Part shown: positions 42,801 to 51,565 of the stretch, in pieces | Position numbering within the stretch: the stretch's first letter is position 1 | Layout of the letters: each line of letters starts with the position of its first letter | Assembly: GCF_027942865.1 (NCBI RefSeq) | Contig: NC_134525.1 | Coordinates: 247,501 to 311,500, forward strand | DNA: 64,000 nt | Reading direction: 5' to 3' | Source of the DNA: Odontesthes bonariensis | Lineage: Eukaryota > Chordata > Actinopteri > Atheriniformes > Atherinopsidae | Notes under the pieces: model-generated | What the model was told of the DNA's origin: nothing | The model's database searches: none | What the model saw: only the letters and a program-made list of their open reading frames with translations | Translations under genes and position numbers: made by a program

Positions 42801-43235
42801 GACGCACATGATGCTTCTGTTTGGCTATGATTAGCAGATTAAATCAGTTAAAGTCAGAAGTTTGGTGACAGATTTGATCCGTAACCTGTGAAGCTTTAAA
42901 TCTAACATGAAGTTTGGGTTGATTTCCAAGGTTTTTACACCTCAGAGACAGAAACGATCCCGATGAGGCTCAACCTGAGGCTCCGTCTCAAACTGAGGCT
43001 CACACTGAGGCTCAAACTGAGGCTCCGGCCCCGGCTGAGGCTCAGTTTGAGGCTCAGCCTGAGTCCGTTGCATCTTCTGCACCCTGAACAGCGAGCATCA
43101 GACTCCATTCATGCCTCATGCAGCAGAAAGTTTTCATCACTCACCGCTCACCACTCGCGCTGCATCCACCCGGGTGACCCCCGTAACCATGACAACGCCC
43201 ACCAGCATCAGCAGCAGGGCTCTGTAAGAAGTCAT
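27766..43235 (-). CDS. chodl: Chondrolectin, complete (7 coding exons)
   Basis: Type I membrane C-type lectin-like protein; the family has roles in motor-axon growth and muscle/cartilage. Minus-strand exons 43235-43145, 36838-36663, 36485-36319, 35470-35313, 31070-30987, 30908-30812 and 27847-27766 total 855 bp and give 284 residues (human is about 273). Residues 1-24 are a signal peptide ([15 protein letters not shown]). The lectin domain (about 36-197) shows [45 protein letters not shown] and [18 protein letters not shown]. It has EPS rather than the EPN/QPD sugar motif, so calcium-dependent sugar binding is doubtful, as in other chondrolectins. One membrane span lies at about 229-253 ([20 protein letters not shown]). 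The short tail ends [15 protein letters not shown], close to the family ending. All phases agree and no break is seen. Confidence 0.94.
28150..28930. mobile_element. Remnants of non-autonomous DNA transposons in chodl intron 6
   Basis: CAGAGGTGGGTAGTAACGAG followed by TTACATTTACTTGAGTAA (28154-28192) is the end of a very common fish DNA-transposon family (hAT-like by memory). At 28497-28620, CTGTGTTCGAAACCGCAGAC resembles the ends of the two MITEs in the galnt11 intron (58703 and 58987). Limits are uncertain. A (TA)n run sits at 28925-28945. Confidence 0.45.
29403..30730. repeat. CACACCTGTTCTA minisatellite in chodl intron 6
   Basis: About 1.3 kb of ACACCTGTTCTAC, CACACCTGTCCC and ACACCTGGTCTA variants (units of about 12-15 bp, grouped in larger blocks). 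A block near 29940-30060 is repeated near 30110-30215. On the gene strand it reads CAGGTGTAGAACAGGTGTG. Confidence 0.9.
30812..30908 (-). CDS. chodl: chodl exon 6 (transmembrane segment)
   Basis: Acceptor AACAG lies at 30909 and above, donor GTAAGA just below 30812. It encodes [16 protein letters not shown] and [13 protein letters not shown], the membrane span and the juxtamembrane cysteines. Confidence 0.94.
30987..31070 (-). CDS. chodl: chodl exon 5 (stalk)
   Basis: Acceptor CCCTCAG lies at 31071 and above, donor GTAGGA just below 30987. 27 whole codons, [20 protein letters not shown] and VIIAGAS. This is the low-complexity juxtamembrane stalk, supported mainly by phase on both sides. Confidence 0.82.
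31130..35080. repeat. GTTACAGGTGTTACTGCTGCAG minisatellite in chodl intron 4
   Basis: About 3.95 kb built of 9-bp GGTGTTACA and 12-bp GCTGCAGGTGTT/ACT pieces. Unit lengths are multiples of three for long runs, producing overlapping open frames in every frame on both strands. Right of about 34220 a GATGCTGCAGGTGTTACAG/TTCTGCAG variant dominates. Larger blocks repeat within it (for example GATGTTCCAGGTGTTACTGC at 32803, 33516 and 33900). Confidence 0.95.
35313..35470 (-). CDS. chodl: chodl exon 4 (second half of lectin domain)
   Basis: Acceptor ATGCAG lies at 35471 and above, donor GTAAAA just below 35313. 52 whole codons from [14 protein letters not shown] to FICKYEP, with three conserved lectin cysteines and the QWNDDRC motif. 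Confidence 0.96.
35507..36306. repeat. GGTCACCTGAGGCG minisatellite filling chodl intron 3
   Basis: About 55 units of 12-16 bp. On the gene strand each reads CGCCTCAGGTGACC, so CAGGTGA recurs throughout. The array begins 13 bp after the real donor CAGGTGAGTG of exon 3 and ends about 37 bp before the exon 4 acceptor. Confidence 0.93.
36319..36485 (-). CDS. chodl: chodl exon 3 (middle of lectin domain)
   Basis: Acceptor CTGCAG lies at 36486 and above, donor GTGAGT just below 36319. 55 codons plus two bases: [15 protein letters not shown], then [15 protein letters not shown] and [15 protein letters not shown]. The first 15 residues are longer and more Gly/Arg-rich than I recall for mammals. Confidence 0.94.
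36486..36650. repeat. GGAGGAGCCTGTGAGGAGG short repeats in chodl intron 2
   Basis: About eight units of 18-24 bp (GGAGGAGCCTGTGAGGAG, with CATGTGAGG variants). On the gene strand this is CTCCTCACAGGCTCCTCC, a pyrimidine-rich run that fills the 177-bp intron up to the exon 3 acceptor. Confidence 0.88.
36663..36838 (-). CDS. chodl: chodl exon 2 (start of lectin domain)
   Basis: Acceptor TCTCAG lies at 36839 and above, donor GTGAGA just below 36663. 58 whole codons: [20 protein letters not shown] through [13 protein letters not shown]. Confidence 0.95.
37100..40168. repeat. 45-bp minisatellite in chodl intron 1
   Basis: About 70 units beginning GCAGAGCTGAGCGTTGGCGG and ending TTAAAACAGACGTTTAACC, with a 40-bp variant (ACAGAGCGTTGGAGG). 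Blocks repeat at about 900 bp (compare 37141 and 38042). On the minus strand the 45-bp (15-codon) period keeps a 190-codon artefact frame open. Confidence 0.95.
40169..40664. other. chodl intron 1, sequence between array and LINE
   Basis: About 500 bp of non-repetitive sequence. No gene or RNA is recognised. Confidence 0.6.
40665..41215 (+). mobile_element. L2-like LINE reverse transcriptase fragment
   Basis: An open frame gives [77 protein letters not shown] and [13 protein letters not shown]. This order and wording is typical of fish L2/Maui-type LINEs. The YADD site is intact, but the endonuclease, the start and the 3' end are missing, so it is a fragment. It lies antisense to chodl. Confidence 0.9.
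41405..42315 (+). repeat. CAAGCCCAAACT hexamer-based array with three copies of an 80-bp block
   Basis: Arrays of CAAGCC/CAAACT/CAAGCT hexamers separated by a block starting CATTAATTTGTTCATTAGG at 41599, 41865 and 42311 and running about 80 bp (to AGGAGAACCAGG). The hexamer period keeps KPKLKLKPK- and [11 protein letters not shown] frames open; these are artefacts. Confidence 0.92.
42607..42728 (+). repeat. AT-rich 21-22-bp tandem repeat
   Basis: Five or six units of ATTTAAAAGTGATTTAAACAT with variants. Confidence 0.8.
42965..43065. repeat. GAGGCTCAAACT hexamer/dodecamer repeats
   Basis: GAGGCTC separated by AACCT, CGTCT, AAACT or ACACT, about eight units. It lies in chodl intron 1, 80 bp from exon 1. 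Confidence 0.8.
43145..43235 (-). CDS. chodl: chodl exon 1 (start codon, signal peptide)
   Basis: ATG on the minus strand at 43235-43233 in context GGAAG-ATG-A. It encodes [17 protein letters not shown] and [13 protein letters not shown] plus one base, then donor GTGAGT. The ending RVVSG matches the family just before exon 2. An upstream CTCF-like or TATA signal is not evident; the region above it is CpG-moderate. Confidence 0.9.
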
Positions 43236-43726
43236 CTTCCTCCAGAAAGTGAGGATGGCGTGTTTGAGTCTGCAGCCGTCAGCGTCCTGCCCTCATGTTG
43301 CTCTGCTGCTTCTTCTTCTTCTTCTTCCCTCTGAGCCAGGGGGCAGGAGGAGGGTCCCCGGCTGCCTCCTCCCCCCCATCCATCCCAGCTGGACCCTCCT
43401 CTTCATTAAGCCCTGGGGGGCCACACACTTTAATTTATTTACCGGGGGCCTCGGCTGATTGGCTCCTGCAGAGCAGCTGATCAATAGCGGAGCATCTCCC
43501 CCTGATGTCTGCAGTTATGAGCAACACTTCCCCCGCATCGATCCCCCTCTGCAGGAGCTCCGCCTCATTACTCACACACAGCGGCCGCCGTGCACGCCGC
43601 CGTGCACGTTTAAATGAATTAAAGCAAATCTGAGGAGAGGCCGAGGTCTGCAGCCTCATGCTGGGGGCGGGGAGCCCCCCAGCTCCTGCTGCGTCTGCAC
43701 ATCCGGCCCTGAAAACTCACCGAAAT
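43236..43726 (-). promoter_or_regulatory. chodl: Probable chodl 5' UTR and promoter region
   Basis: Sequence upstream of the chodl ATG. It has a CTT-rich run at 43307-43330 and GC-rich blocks near 43580-43600 (GCGGCCGCCGTGCACG). A tight promoter element cannot be placed. Confidence 0.35.
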
Positions 43727-43956
43727 ACAGAATAACTACACTTCTTCTTCTTCTGTTCCAAAAGGCTGAAATACAGAATAACCACACTTCTTCTTCTTCT
43801 GTTCCAAAAGGCTGAAATACAGAATAACCACACTTCTTCTTCTTCTGTTCCAAAAGGCTGAAATACAGAATAACCACACTTCTTCTTCTTCTGTTCCAAA
43901 AGGCTGAAATACAGAATAACCACACTTCTTCTTCTTCTGTTCCAAAAGGCTGAAAT
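43727..43956. repeat. 46-bp tandem repeat
   Basis: Five near-identical copies of a 46-bp unit (GAAATACAGAATAACCACAC, CTTCTTCTTCTTCTG, TTCCAAAAGGCT) ending directly at the LTR boundary at 43957. Confidence 0.93.
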
Positions 43957-44388
43957 TGTCAGGATGGGGGGGTGAGGTAAGACACGGATGCGGACTTTCA
44001 AAAAGCAAACTTAATTTATTTTCACAAAAAACAAAGTTGAAACAAAAAGCGCGTCTGAGCCAGATTACAAAAATAAACTGACAAAACAAACAAAGAACTT
44101 GACATGGCATTGAATGAATAAATACTTAGCTTTCTATGACAAGGACCATGGATGACGGAGAAAGGATCTGACAAACTGAAAGGGGAAACCTGGAAACTAA
44201 ATAGAGGACTGGGAGTGATTGGTGAATGAGTGAAGCTGGTTGGGAAAACAGGTGAAGTGAGTGAACCTAACGAACTGAGTGAGTGAAAAACAATGGCAAA
44301 ACCTAACTATACATGAACTCAAAAACCAAGACCTAAAACATGATAAAACACAAAACTAAAACATGGGAAAAGTCACGTGGGCATGACA
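43957..44388 (-). mobile_element. Gypsy-type 3' LTR
   Basis: 432 bp with TGTCAGGATG and GGGCATGACA ends (TG...CA). On the minus strand it starts TGTCATGCCCACGTG and is directly preceded by a purine-rich tract (CCTTGAGGGGGGGGGCTC), the polypurine tract that primes plus-strand synthesis. This fixes it as a 3' LTR in minus orientation. It is homologous to the solo LTR at 6909-7289. Confidence 0.8.
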
Positions 44389-44775
44389 GAGCCCCCCCCC
44401 TCAAGGGGTGGATCCCAGACGACCCAAAAGTCTGAGGGAGGGAGGGGCTCGAAGCCAGGGACGGCCTGGCGGGTGGCCAGACTTCTGGCCACGTGGCTGA
44501 AGTGGCCGATCTGGCATGTGGCTAGAGTTCCGGCTTCGAGTGGCAGGAGGCGGTCTGGCGGGCGGCCGGACCCAAAAGTACAGGCCCAAAAGTAGTGGCG
44601 AAAATTTGGCATTGCTCGTCCCCCTTCGGGTTTAGAAAGTTGAAGATGTTTTTTTTTTAATACAGCCTGGTTTATTTTGCCAAATAAAAGTGTTAAGTTG
44701 CTGGTCGAGATTAGCAAAAAAGGATTTATTAAGACAAATTGCACGACAAATTTCGGAAGAATGACCATCTTAATG
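44389..44775 (-). mobile_element. 3' internal remnant of the LTR element plus another fragment
   Basis: The polypurine tract at 44389-44406 is followed by GC-rich GGCGGGTGGCCAG-type sequence to about 44600, then an unrelated AT-rich piece to about 44775. No gag, protease or polymerase frame remains, so the element is truncated. Confidence 0.55.
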
Positions 44776-44777
44776 AG

Positions 44778-45495
44778 ATGGTCATTAACTACGATAAGTG
44801 AGGCCGACTACGATAAGTGAGGCCGACTACGACAAGTGAGGCCGACTACGACAAGTGAGGCCGACTACGACAAGTGAGGCCGACTACGACAAGTGAGGCC
44901 GACTACGACAAGTGAGGCGACTACGACAAGTGAGGCCGACTACGACAAGTGAGGCCGACTACGACAAGTGAGCCGACTACGACAAGTGAGCCGACTACGA
45001 CAAGTGAGCCGACTACGACAAGTGAGGCCGACTACGACAAGTGAGCCGACTACGACAAGTGAGGCCGACTACGACAAGTGAGGCGACTACGACAAGTGAG
45101 CCGACTACGACAAGTGAGGCGACTACGACAAGTGAGGCCGACTACGACAAGTGAGGCGACTACGACAAGTGAGGCGACTACGACAAGTGAGGCCGACTAC
45201 GACAAGTGAGGCGACTACGACAAGTGAGCCGACTACGACAAGTGAGCCGACTACGACAAGTGAGGCCGACTACGACAAGTGAGGCCGACTACGACAAGTG
45301 AGCCGACTACGACAAGTGAGGCCGACTACGACAAGTGAGGCGACTACGACAAGTGAGCCGACTACGACAAGTGAGCCGACTACGACAAGTGGGCCGACTA
45401 CGACAAGTGAGCCGACTACGACAAGTGAGGCCGACTACGACAAGTGAGGCCGACTACGATAAGTGAGCCGACTACGATAAGTGAGGCCGACTACG
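44778..45495. repeat. 18/19-bp minisatellite GACTACGACAAGTGAGGCC
   Basis: About 39 copies; GAGGCC, GAGGC and GAGCC variants set the unit at 19 or 18 bp. The edge copies have GATAAG for GACAAG, indicating that the centre has been homogenised. Confidence 0.95.
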
Positions 45496-45518
45496 ATGCA
45501 CACGCCACCCAGAAACAC

Positions 45519-45715
45519 GTGGCGTAGTAGGTACAGCAGACGCCCCATGTACAGAGGCTACAGTCCTCGCTGCATCTGGCCCCGGTTCGAGTCCCGCATC
45601 GGATGACCCTCTGCTGCATGTCTTTCCCCCTCTCTCTGCTTCCTGTCTCTCTTGATCTGTCCTGTGCAATAAAGGCATAAAAGCCCCCTAAAAAATAATT
45701 TTAAAAAAAGAAACA
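45519..45715 (+). mobile_element. tRNA-derived SINE
   Basis: Box A-like TGGCGTAGTAGGT (45520) and a perfect box B-like GGTTCGAGTCC (45583) lie about 50 bp apart. The body is TGCTGCATGTCTTTCCCCCT and CTCTCTGCTTCCTGTCTCT, and the tail is AATAAAGGCATAAAAGCCCC then A-rich. This layout is typical of fish tRNA-SINEs. Confidence 0.8.
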
Positions 45716-45719
45716 CAAA

Positions 45720-46284
45720 ATCATGTGAAAAGGATTCTGCAAACAATGAGACGACTGAAGCCTGTTTGGACGATGGACGTCCAAAAACCCTGAAGTCCAA
45801 CTTCAAATCGTTTCACTTTCCACCATCATGTGGAAGAAGAACATATTTCCTGAGCCCTCAGAGTCACATCCGGTTACGTCTCGTTGGTTTTAAGTCACCT
45901 TCAACAGATGCCCCCCCTCAGAAAGGTTCCTCCAGAGTTCCCCGGCGCTCTCTAAAGGCCCTCTGGGGGGGAGTTATGACCCTCAGCGAGGTGAGGCGAG
46001 CGCAGCTGATGGAGGAATTATCAGGGCGCACCGTGTCATGTACAGAGTGCTTGTGATGATGTGTTTGATGGGCCTGGAGTGGATGGAAATGGAAAACGTG
46101 TGCAGTGATGTGACAGCAGCACTTTATTATTCCTCTGATGGAGAACTGAAATCAATACGAGCCTGAGCCGCTCTCAGTGTCCCCCACTGGTCTGCATCGA
46201 CCGGCCGCACGGTCCCCGAGCGCACCGCAGAGACGCTAAAACCCACCGATACGATTCACCATTTTATCTGTCCATGTGTGGTCC
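45720..46284. other. Intergenic, no gene recognised
   Basis: Mixed-composition sequence between the SINE and the next array. No coding exon or RNA is seen. Confidence 0.6.
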
Positions 46285-46289
46285 CGAGT

Positions 46290-46676
46290 CAAATGAATTC
46301 ATAAAGCACCTTTAAAATGACCACAACATTCAAAATGAATTCATAAAGCACCTTTAAAATGACCACAACATTCAAACTGAATTCATAAAACACCTTTAAA
46401 ATGACCACAACATTCAAAATTAATTCATAAAGCACCTTTGAAATGACCACAACATTCAAAATTAATTCATAAAGCGCGTTTAAAATGACCACAACATTCA
46501 AAATTAATTCATAAAGCTCGTTTAAAATGACCACAACATTCAAAATGAATTCATAAAGCACCTTTAAAATGACCACAACATTCAAAATGCATTCATAAAG
46601 CACGTTTAAAATTACCACAACATTCAAAATGAATTCATAAAGCGCGTTTAAAATGACCACAACATTCAAAATGAAA
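46290..46676. repeat. 42-bp minisatellite
   Basis: Nine units containing AATTCATAAAGCACCTTTAA and AATGACCACAACATTCAAA. The 42-bp period (14 codons) explains a 135-codon artefact frame on the minus strand. Confidence 0.93.
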
Positions 46677-46909
46677 GGAGCAGAGTGGTTGCACACAGAG
46701 CAATGAAGACGAAACCTTTAAAACTAGGAGAATAAATGCATAAAACTAAAAACTGTGACAGTTAAAAGATGAGTAATAATGTTTTTAAGATTTAAAACCG
46801 GCAATGCTGGAGCCGACCAGGCCAGGCCGACGATCAGAGGTCAGAAAGATACAAAGATGCTCAAAGACCAACGTTAGAAAACCTAAAACCAGTCCCACAA
46901 CATTCGACA

Positions 46910-48978
46910 GGTGGTACCATAGGTAGGTGGTACCATAGGTAGGTGGTACCATAGGTAGGTGGTACCATAGGCAGGTGGGACCATAGGCAGGTGGGACCAT
47001 AGGCAGGTGGGACCATAGGTACCATAGGTTGGTGGGACCATAGGTAGGTGGTAACATAGGTGGGTGGTACCATAGGTGGGTGGTACCATACGTAGGTGGG
47101 ACCATAGGTAGGTGGGACCATAGGTAGGTGGTACCATACGTAGGTGGTACCATAGGTAGGTGGGACCATAGGTAGGTGGTACCATAGGTAGGTGGGACCA
47201 TAGGTAGGTGGTACCATACGTAGGTGGGACCATACGTAGGTGGTACCATACGTAGGTGGTACCATACGTAGGTGGGACCATAGGTAGGTGGTACCATAGG
47301 TGGGTGGTACCATAGGTAGGTGGGACCATAGGTAGGTGGTACCATAGGTGGATGGTAACATAGGTAGGTGGTAACATAGGTAGGTGGTACCATAGGTAGG
47401 TGGGTCCATAGGTAGGTGGTAACACAGGTAGTTGGTAACATAGGCAGGTGGGACCATAGGAAGGTGGTACCATAGGTAGGTGGGACCATAGGCAGGTGGT
47501 ACCATTGGTAGGTGGGACCATAGGCAGGTGGTACCATAGGTAGGTGGGACCAAAGGTAGGTGGTACCATAGGTAGGTGGGACCATAGATAGGTGTTACCA
47601 TAGGTCGGTGGTACTATACGTAGGTGGTACCATAGGTAGGTGGGTCCATAGGTAGGTGGTAACACAGGTAGTTGGTAACATAGGCAGGTGGGACCATAGG
47701 AAGGTGGTACCATAGGCAGGTGGGACCATAGGCAGGTGGGACTACAGGCAAGTGGGACCATAGGTACCATAGGTAGGTGGTACCATAGGTTGGTGGGACC
47801 ATACGTAGGTGGTAACATAGGTGGGTGGTACCATAGGTAGGTGGTACCATAGGTGGGTGGTAACATACGTAGGTGGTACCATACGTAGGTGGGACCATAG
47901 GTAGGTGGTACCATAGGTGGGTGGTACCATAGGTAGGTGGTAACATAGGTAGGTGGGACCATAGGCAGGTGGTACCATAGGTAGGTGGGACCAAAGGTAG
48001 GTGGGACCATAGGTAGGTGGGACCATAGATAGGTGTTACCATAGGTCGGTGGTACCATACGTAGGTGGTACCATAGGTAGGTGGAACCATACATAGGTGG
48101 TACCATACGTAGGTGGGACCATAGGTAGGTGGTACCATACGTAGGTGGTACCATACGTAGGTGGGACCATAGGTAGGTGGAACCATACGTAGGTGGTACC
48201 ATACGTAGGTGGTAACACAGGTAGGTGGAACCATACATAGGTGGTACCATACGTAGGTGGGACCATACGTAGGTGGTACCATAGGTAGGTGGTACCATAC
48301 ATAGGTGGTACCATACGTAGGTGGGACCATAGGTAGGTGGTACCATACGTAGGTGGTACCATAGGTAGGTGGGACCATAGGTAGGTGGAACCATACGTAG
48401 GTGGTACCATACGTAGGTGGGACCATAGGTAGGTGGAACCATACGTAGGTGGTACCATAGGTAGGTGGTAACACAGGTAGGTGGAACCATACATAGGTGG
48501 TACCATACGTAGGTGGGACCATACGTAGGTGGTACCATAGGTAGGTGGTACCATACATAGGTGGTACCATACGTAGGTGGTACCATACGTAGGTGGTACC
48601 ATAGGTAGGTGGTACCATACATAGGTGGTACCATACGTAGGTGGGACCATAGGTAGGTGGTACCATACGTAGGTGGTACCATAGGTAGGTGGGACCATAG
48701 GTAGGTGGAACCATACGTAGGTGGTACCATACGTAGGTGGGACCATAGGTAGGTGGAACCATACGTAGGTGGTACCATAGGTAGGTGGTAACACAGGTAG
48801 GTGGAACCATACATAGGTGGTACCATACGTAGGTGGGACCATACGTAGGTGGTACCATAGGTAGGTGGTACCATACATAGGTGGTACCATACGTAGGTGG
48901 GACCATAGGTAGGTGGTACCATACGTAGGTGGTACCATAGGTAGGTGGGACCATACGTAGGTGGGACCATAGGTAGGT
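46910..48978. repeat. 16-bp minisatellite ACCATAGGTAGGTGGT
   Basis: About 2.07 kb, around 129 units, with CATACG/CATAGG and GGGACC/GGTACC variants that group into larger repeating blocks (for example near 48200-48480, repeated near 48480-48840). The 16-bp period gives 48-bp open cycles and a 695-codon artefact frame on the minus strand. Confidence 0.95.
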
Positions 48979-49363
48979 TTTTACCAGACTGTGATCAAAC
49001 TGAGTTTCAGTCTGACTGTTTCTTCAAACGGGAGCCTGTCAGTGTTTAAATCTCTATGGTGGTCAGGGAGGTGTTAAAATGAGTTCCAGTAAGAGAGCAA
49101 TCAGATCGTTTTACTGATGCACTTAGACTGAAATCTGAAACGTAATTCATTTTAATACTCAGAGGAATCACTTGATGTTTTAAAGGTAAGACAAGGCACA
49201 TCAGATCTTAGAGTAAAGGGTTAGGGGTTATCTGAGAGTAGAACCTGCATCTGAGTGGAACTTCGTTCGCATCTTTGAAACATTTTCATAGAGTTCACCT
49301 GACAGTCAAACACAAACATTCATTGTTTGTACCAACAAGTGTTTTACATAATGAAAACACACA

Positions 49364-49457
<94 letters not shown>

Positions 49458-50035
49458 ATGACCTGTTAGATCTTCGTCCATTCCTTGCATTGATCGCTGT
49501 ATTGATCGGCTGCAGGCGGCTGATCGTCTCCATCCAGAAACACACCCCACTTACCACTGATTACCTCTGTCTCACACACACACACACACACACACAGTGG
49601 TTCTTCCATCACTTCTGAGGACATCACGCTCATGGATTTAACTTATGAGGACCCTTTTCCTTTTTACTCGAGTGCCCAGAATGAGACCACAGCAGAACAC
49701 AGCTGTGTGCCCACAGCTAACAGCAAATGGATATATTTATACTGATTCACTGCCCCACCAGTTATGGATTACTGAGTTTATACGGAGTAATAGATTACTA
49801 ATCAATCAGACCTCAGAAACTAATTGGCTCCTTTAGTGAACATCAAACCACGACTGCTTCTGTTTCCACCGAAGCGGTGAGTTCAAATCATTTCTGCAGC
49901 AGCCACAGAAATCTATAAAGATTAAACTAAATTATGACTTTGTTTCCACTGGAGGAATCCGGTCTGCTGCACCTTCCTGAGAAGTAGCTCTCCAAAGAAC
50001 CTGATTTTCACTCGGTTGAGTTTTACACCTGCTGG
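48979..50035. other. Intergenic with (CA)n microsatellite
   Basis: Mostly unique AT-rich sequence with a long (CA)n run at 49358-49452 and a short one at 49574-49597. No gene is recognised. Confidence 0.65.
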
Positions 50036-51008
50036 TGACCTCAGACGCCCTGATATATGCTCCCAGGAACAGGAAGAAGGAGTTTTACACTTCAGACGCT
50101 CTGATATATGCTCCCAGGAACAGGAAGAAGGAGTTTTACACCTCAGACGCCCTGATATATGCTCCCAGGAACAGGAAGAAGGAGTTTTACACTTCAGACG
50201 CCCTGATATATGCTCCCAGGAACAGGAAGAAGGAGTTTTACACCTCAGACGCCCTGATATATGCTCCCAGGAACAGGAAGAAGGAGTTTTACACCTCAGA
50301 CGCCCTGATATATGCTCCCAGGAACAGGAAGAAGGAGTTTTACACCTCAGACGCCCTGATATATGCTCCCAGGAACAGGAAGAAGGAGTTTTACACCTCA
50401 GACGCCCTGATATATGCTCCCAGGAACAGGAAGAAGGAGTTAAACACCTCAGACGCCCTGATATATGCTCCCAGGAACAGGAAGAAGGAGTTTTACACTT
50501 CAGACGCCCTGATATATGCTCCCAGGAACAGGAAGAAGGAGTTTTACACCTCAGACGCCCTGATATATGCTCCCAGGAACAGGAAGAAGGAGTTTTATAC
50601 CTCAGACGCCCTGATATATGCTCCCAGGAACAGGAAGAAGGAGTTTTACACCTCAGACGCCCTGATATATGCTCCCAGGAACAGGAAGAAGGAGTTTTAC
50701 ACCTCAGACGCCCTGATATATGCTCCCAGGAACAGGAAGAAGGAGTTTTACACCTCAGACGCCCTGATATACGCTCCCAGGAACAGGAAGAAGGAGTTTT
50801 ACACCTCAGACGCCCCGATATATGCTCCCAGGAACAGGAAGAAGGAGTTTTACACCTCAGGCGCCCTGATATATGCTCCTAGGAACAGGAAGAAGGAGTT
50901 TTACACCTCAGACGCCCTGATATATGCTCCCAGGAACAGGAAGAAGGAGTTTTACACCTCAGACGCCCTGATATATGCTCCCAGGAACAGGAAGAAGGAG
51001 TTTTACAC
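50036..51008. repeat. Highly uniform 51-bp minisatellite
   Basis: Nineteen units of exactly 51 bp (CAGACGCCCTGATATATGCT, CCCAGGAACAGGAAGAAGGA, GTTTTACACCT) with only a few substitutions. Two forward frames stay open for about 290 and 326 codons because 51 is a multiple of three. It has no start context, splice sites or known domain. Confidence 0.95.
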
Positions 51009-51565
51009 AATGTAGCACATTTGATAAAATCCACAATCGTACATCTTCACATCTGCTCCTGTTTTGATGAGGTTCCAGGGATATTGATCAGATTATTGAT
51101 TACCTCATTCACACAGTCATCTTTCCTTCCTGCTTTCTGTTGCTTTAAATCTGAGGGAAAGAAATGATTCTGATTGGTCAGCTGAGGTCACCTCCACCCG
51201 TTCAGTACATCAACGTGCACATATCCACAGTCACAGAGCTGATGTAATGTTGGTTACTGAAACCAGATAATCTGAAGATAACCTGATGAAACTACTTCCT
51301 GGTTCAGAACCGGACCTCCAGAACCTTTCTGCCTGGATAAATCCTCCAATGAGACGCATTTAAAACGACTGTGGACAAACTCAAAGATGTGGGTCCTCAC
51401 AGTGATAGGAACACACACAGAATTCTGTAAAAGACCTGCAGCTCAATAAAGTTTGTTTACGAGTCAGACTGACTCAGAGCGGCCAATCAGACGGCAGCTG
51501 CTCAGACTGCATGATGACACATTAGCCTGCCGACTGCGTTTCTCCATCAGTGTGAGGACCGATGT
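51009..51565. other. Intergenic, unique sequence
   Basis: AT-rich sequence between two arrays. Nothing is recognised. Confidence 0.6.

Noticed and set aside
44778..45495. Regular 18/19-bp repeats as a possible iteron or origin
   Set aside because: Simple head-to-tail minisatellite next to a transposon remnant in a vertebrate genome; nothing ties it to replication.
45519..45600. A tRNA gene suggested by box A and box B
   Set aside because: No acceptor stem or full cloverleaf, and it continues into a SINE body with an A-rich tail.
46785..48970. 695-codon minus-strand frame of MVPPTYGPTYLWYHL repeats, resembling a structural protein
   Set aside because: 16-bp minisatellite with three open frames; no start context, signal or splice sites of its own.
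50016..51015. A CRISPR-like appearance of regular 51-bp repeats
   Set aside because: There are no unique spacers; the whole unit is repeated, and the DNA is vertebrate.
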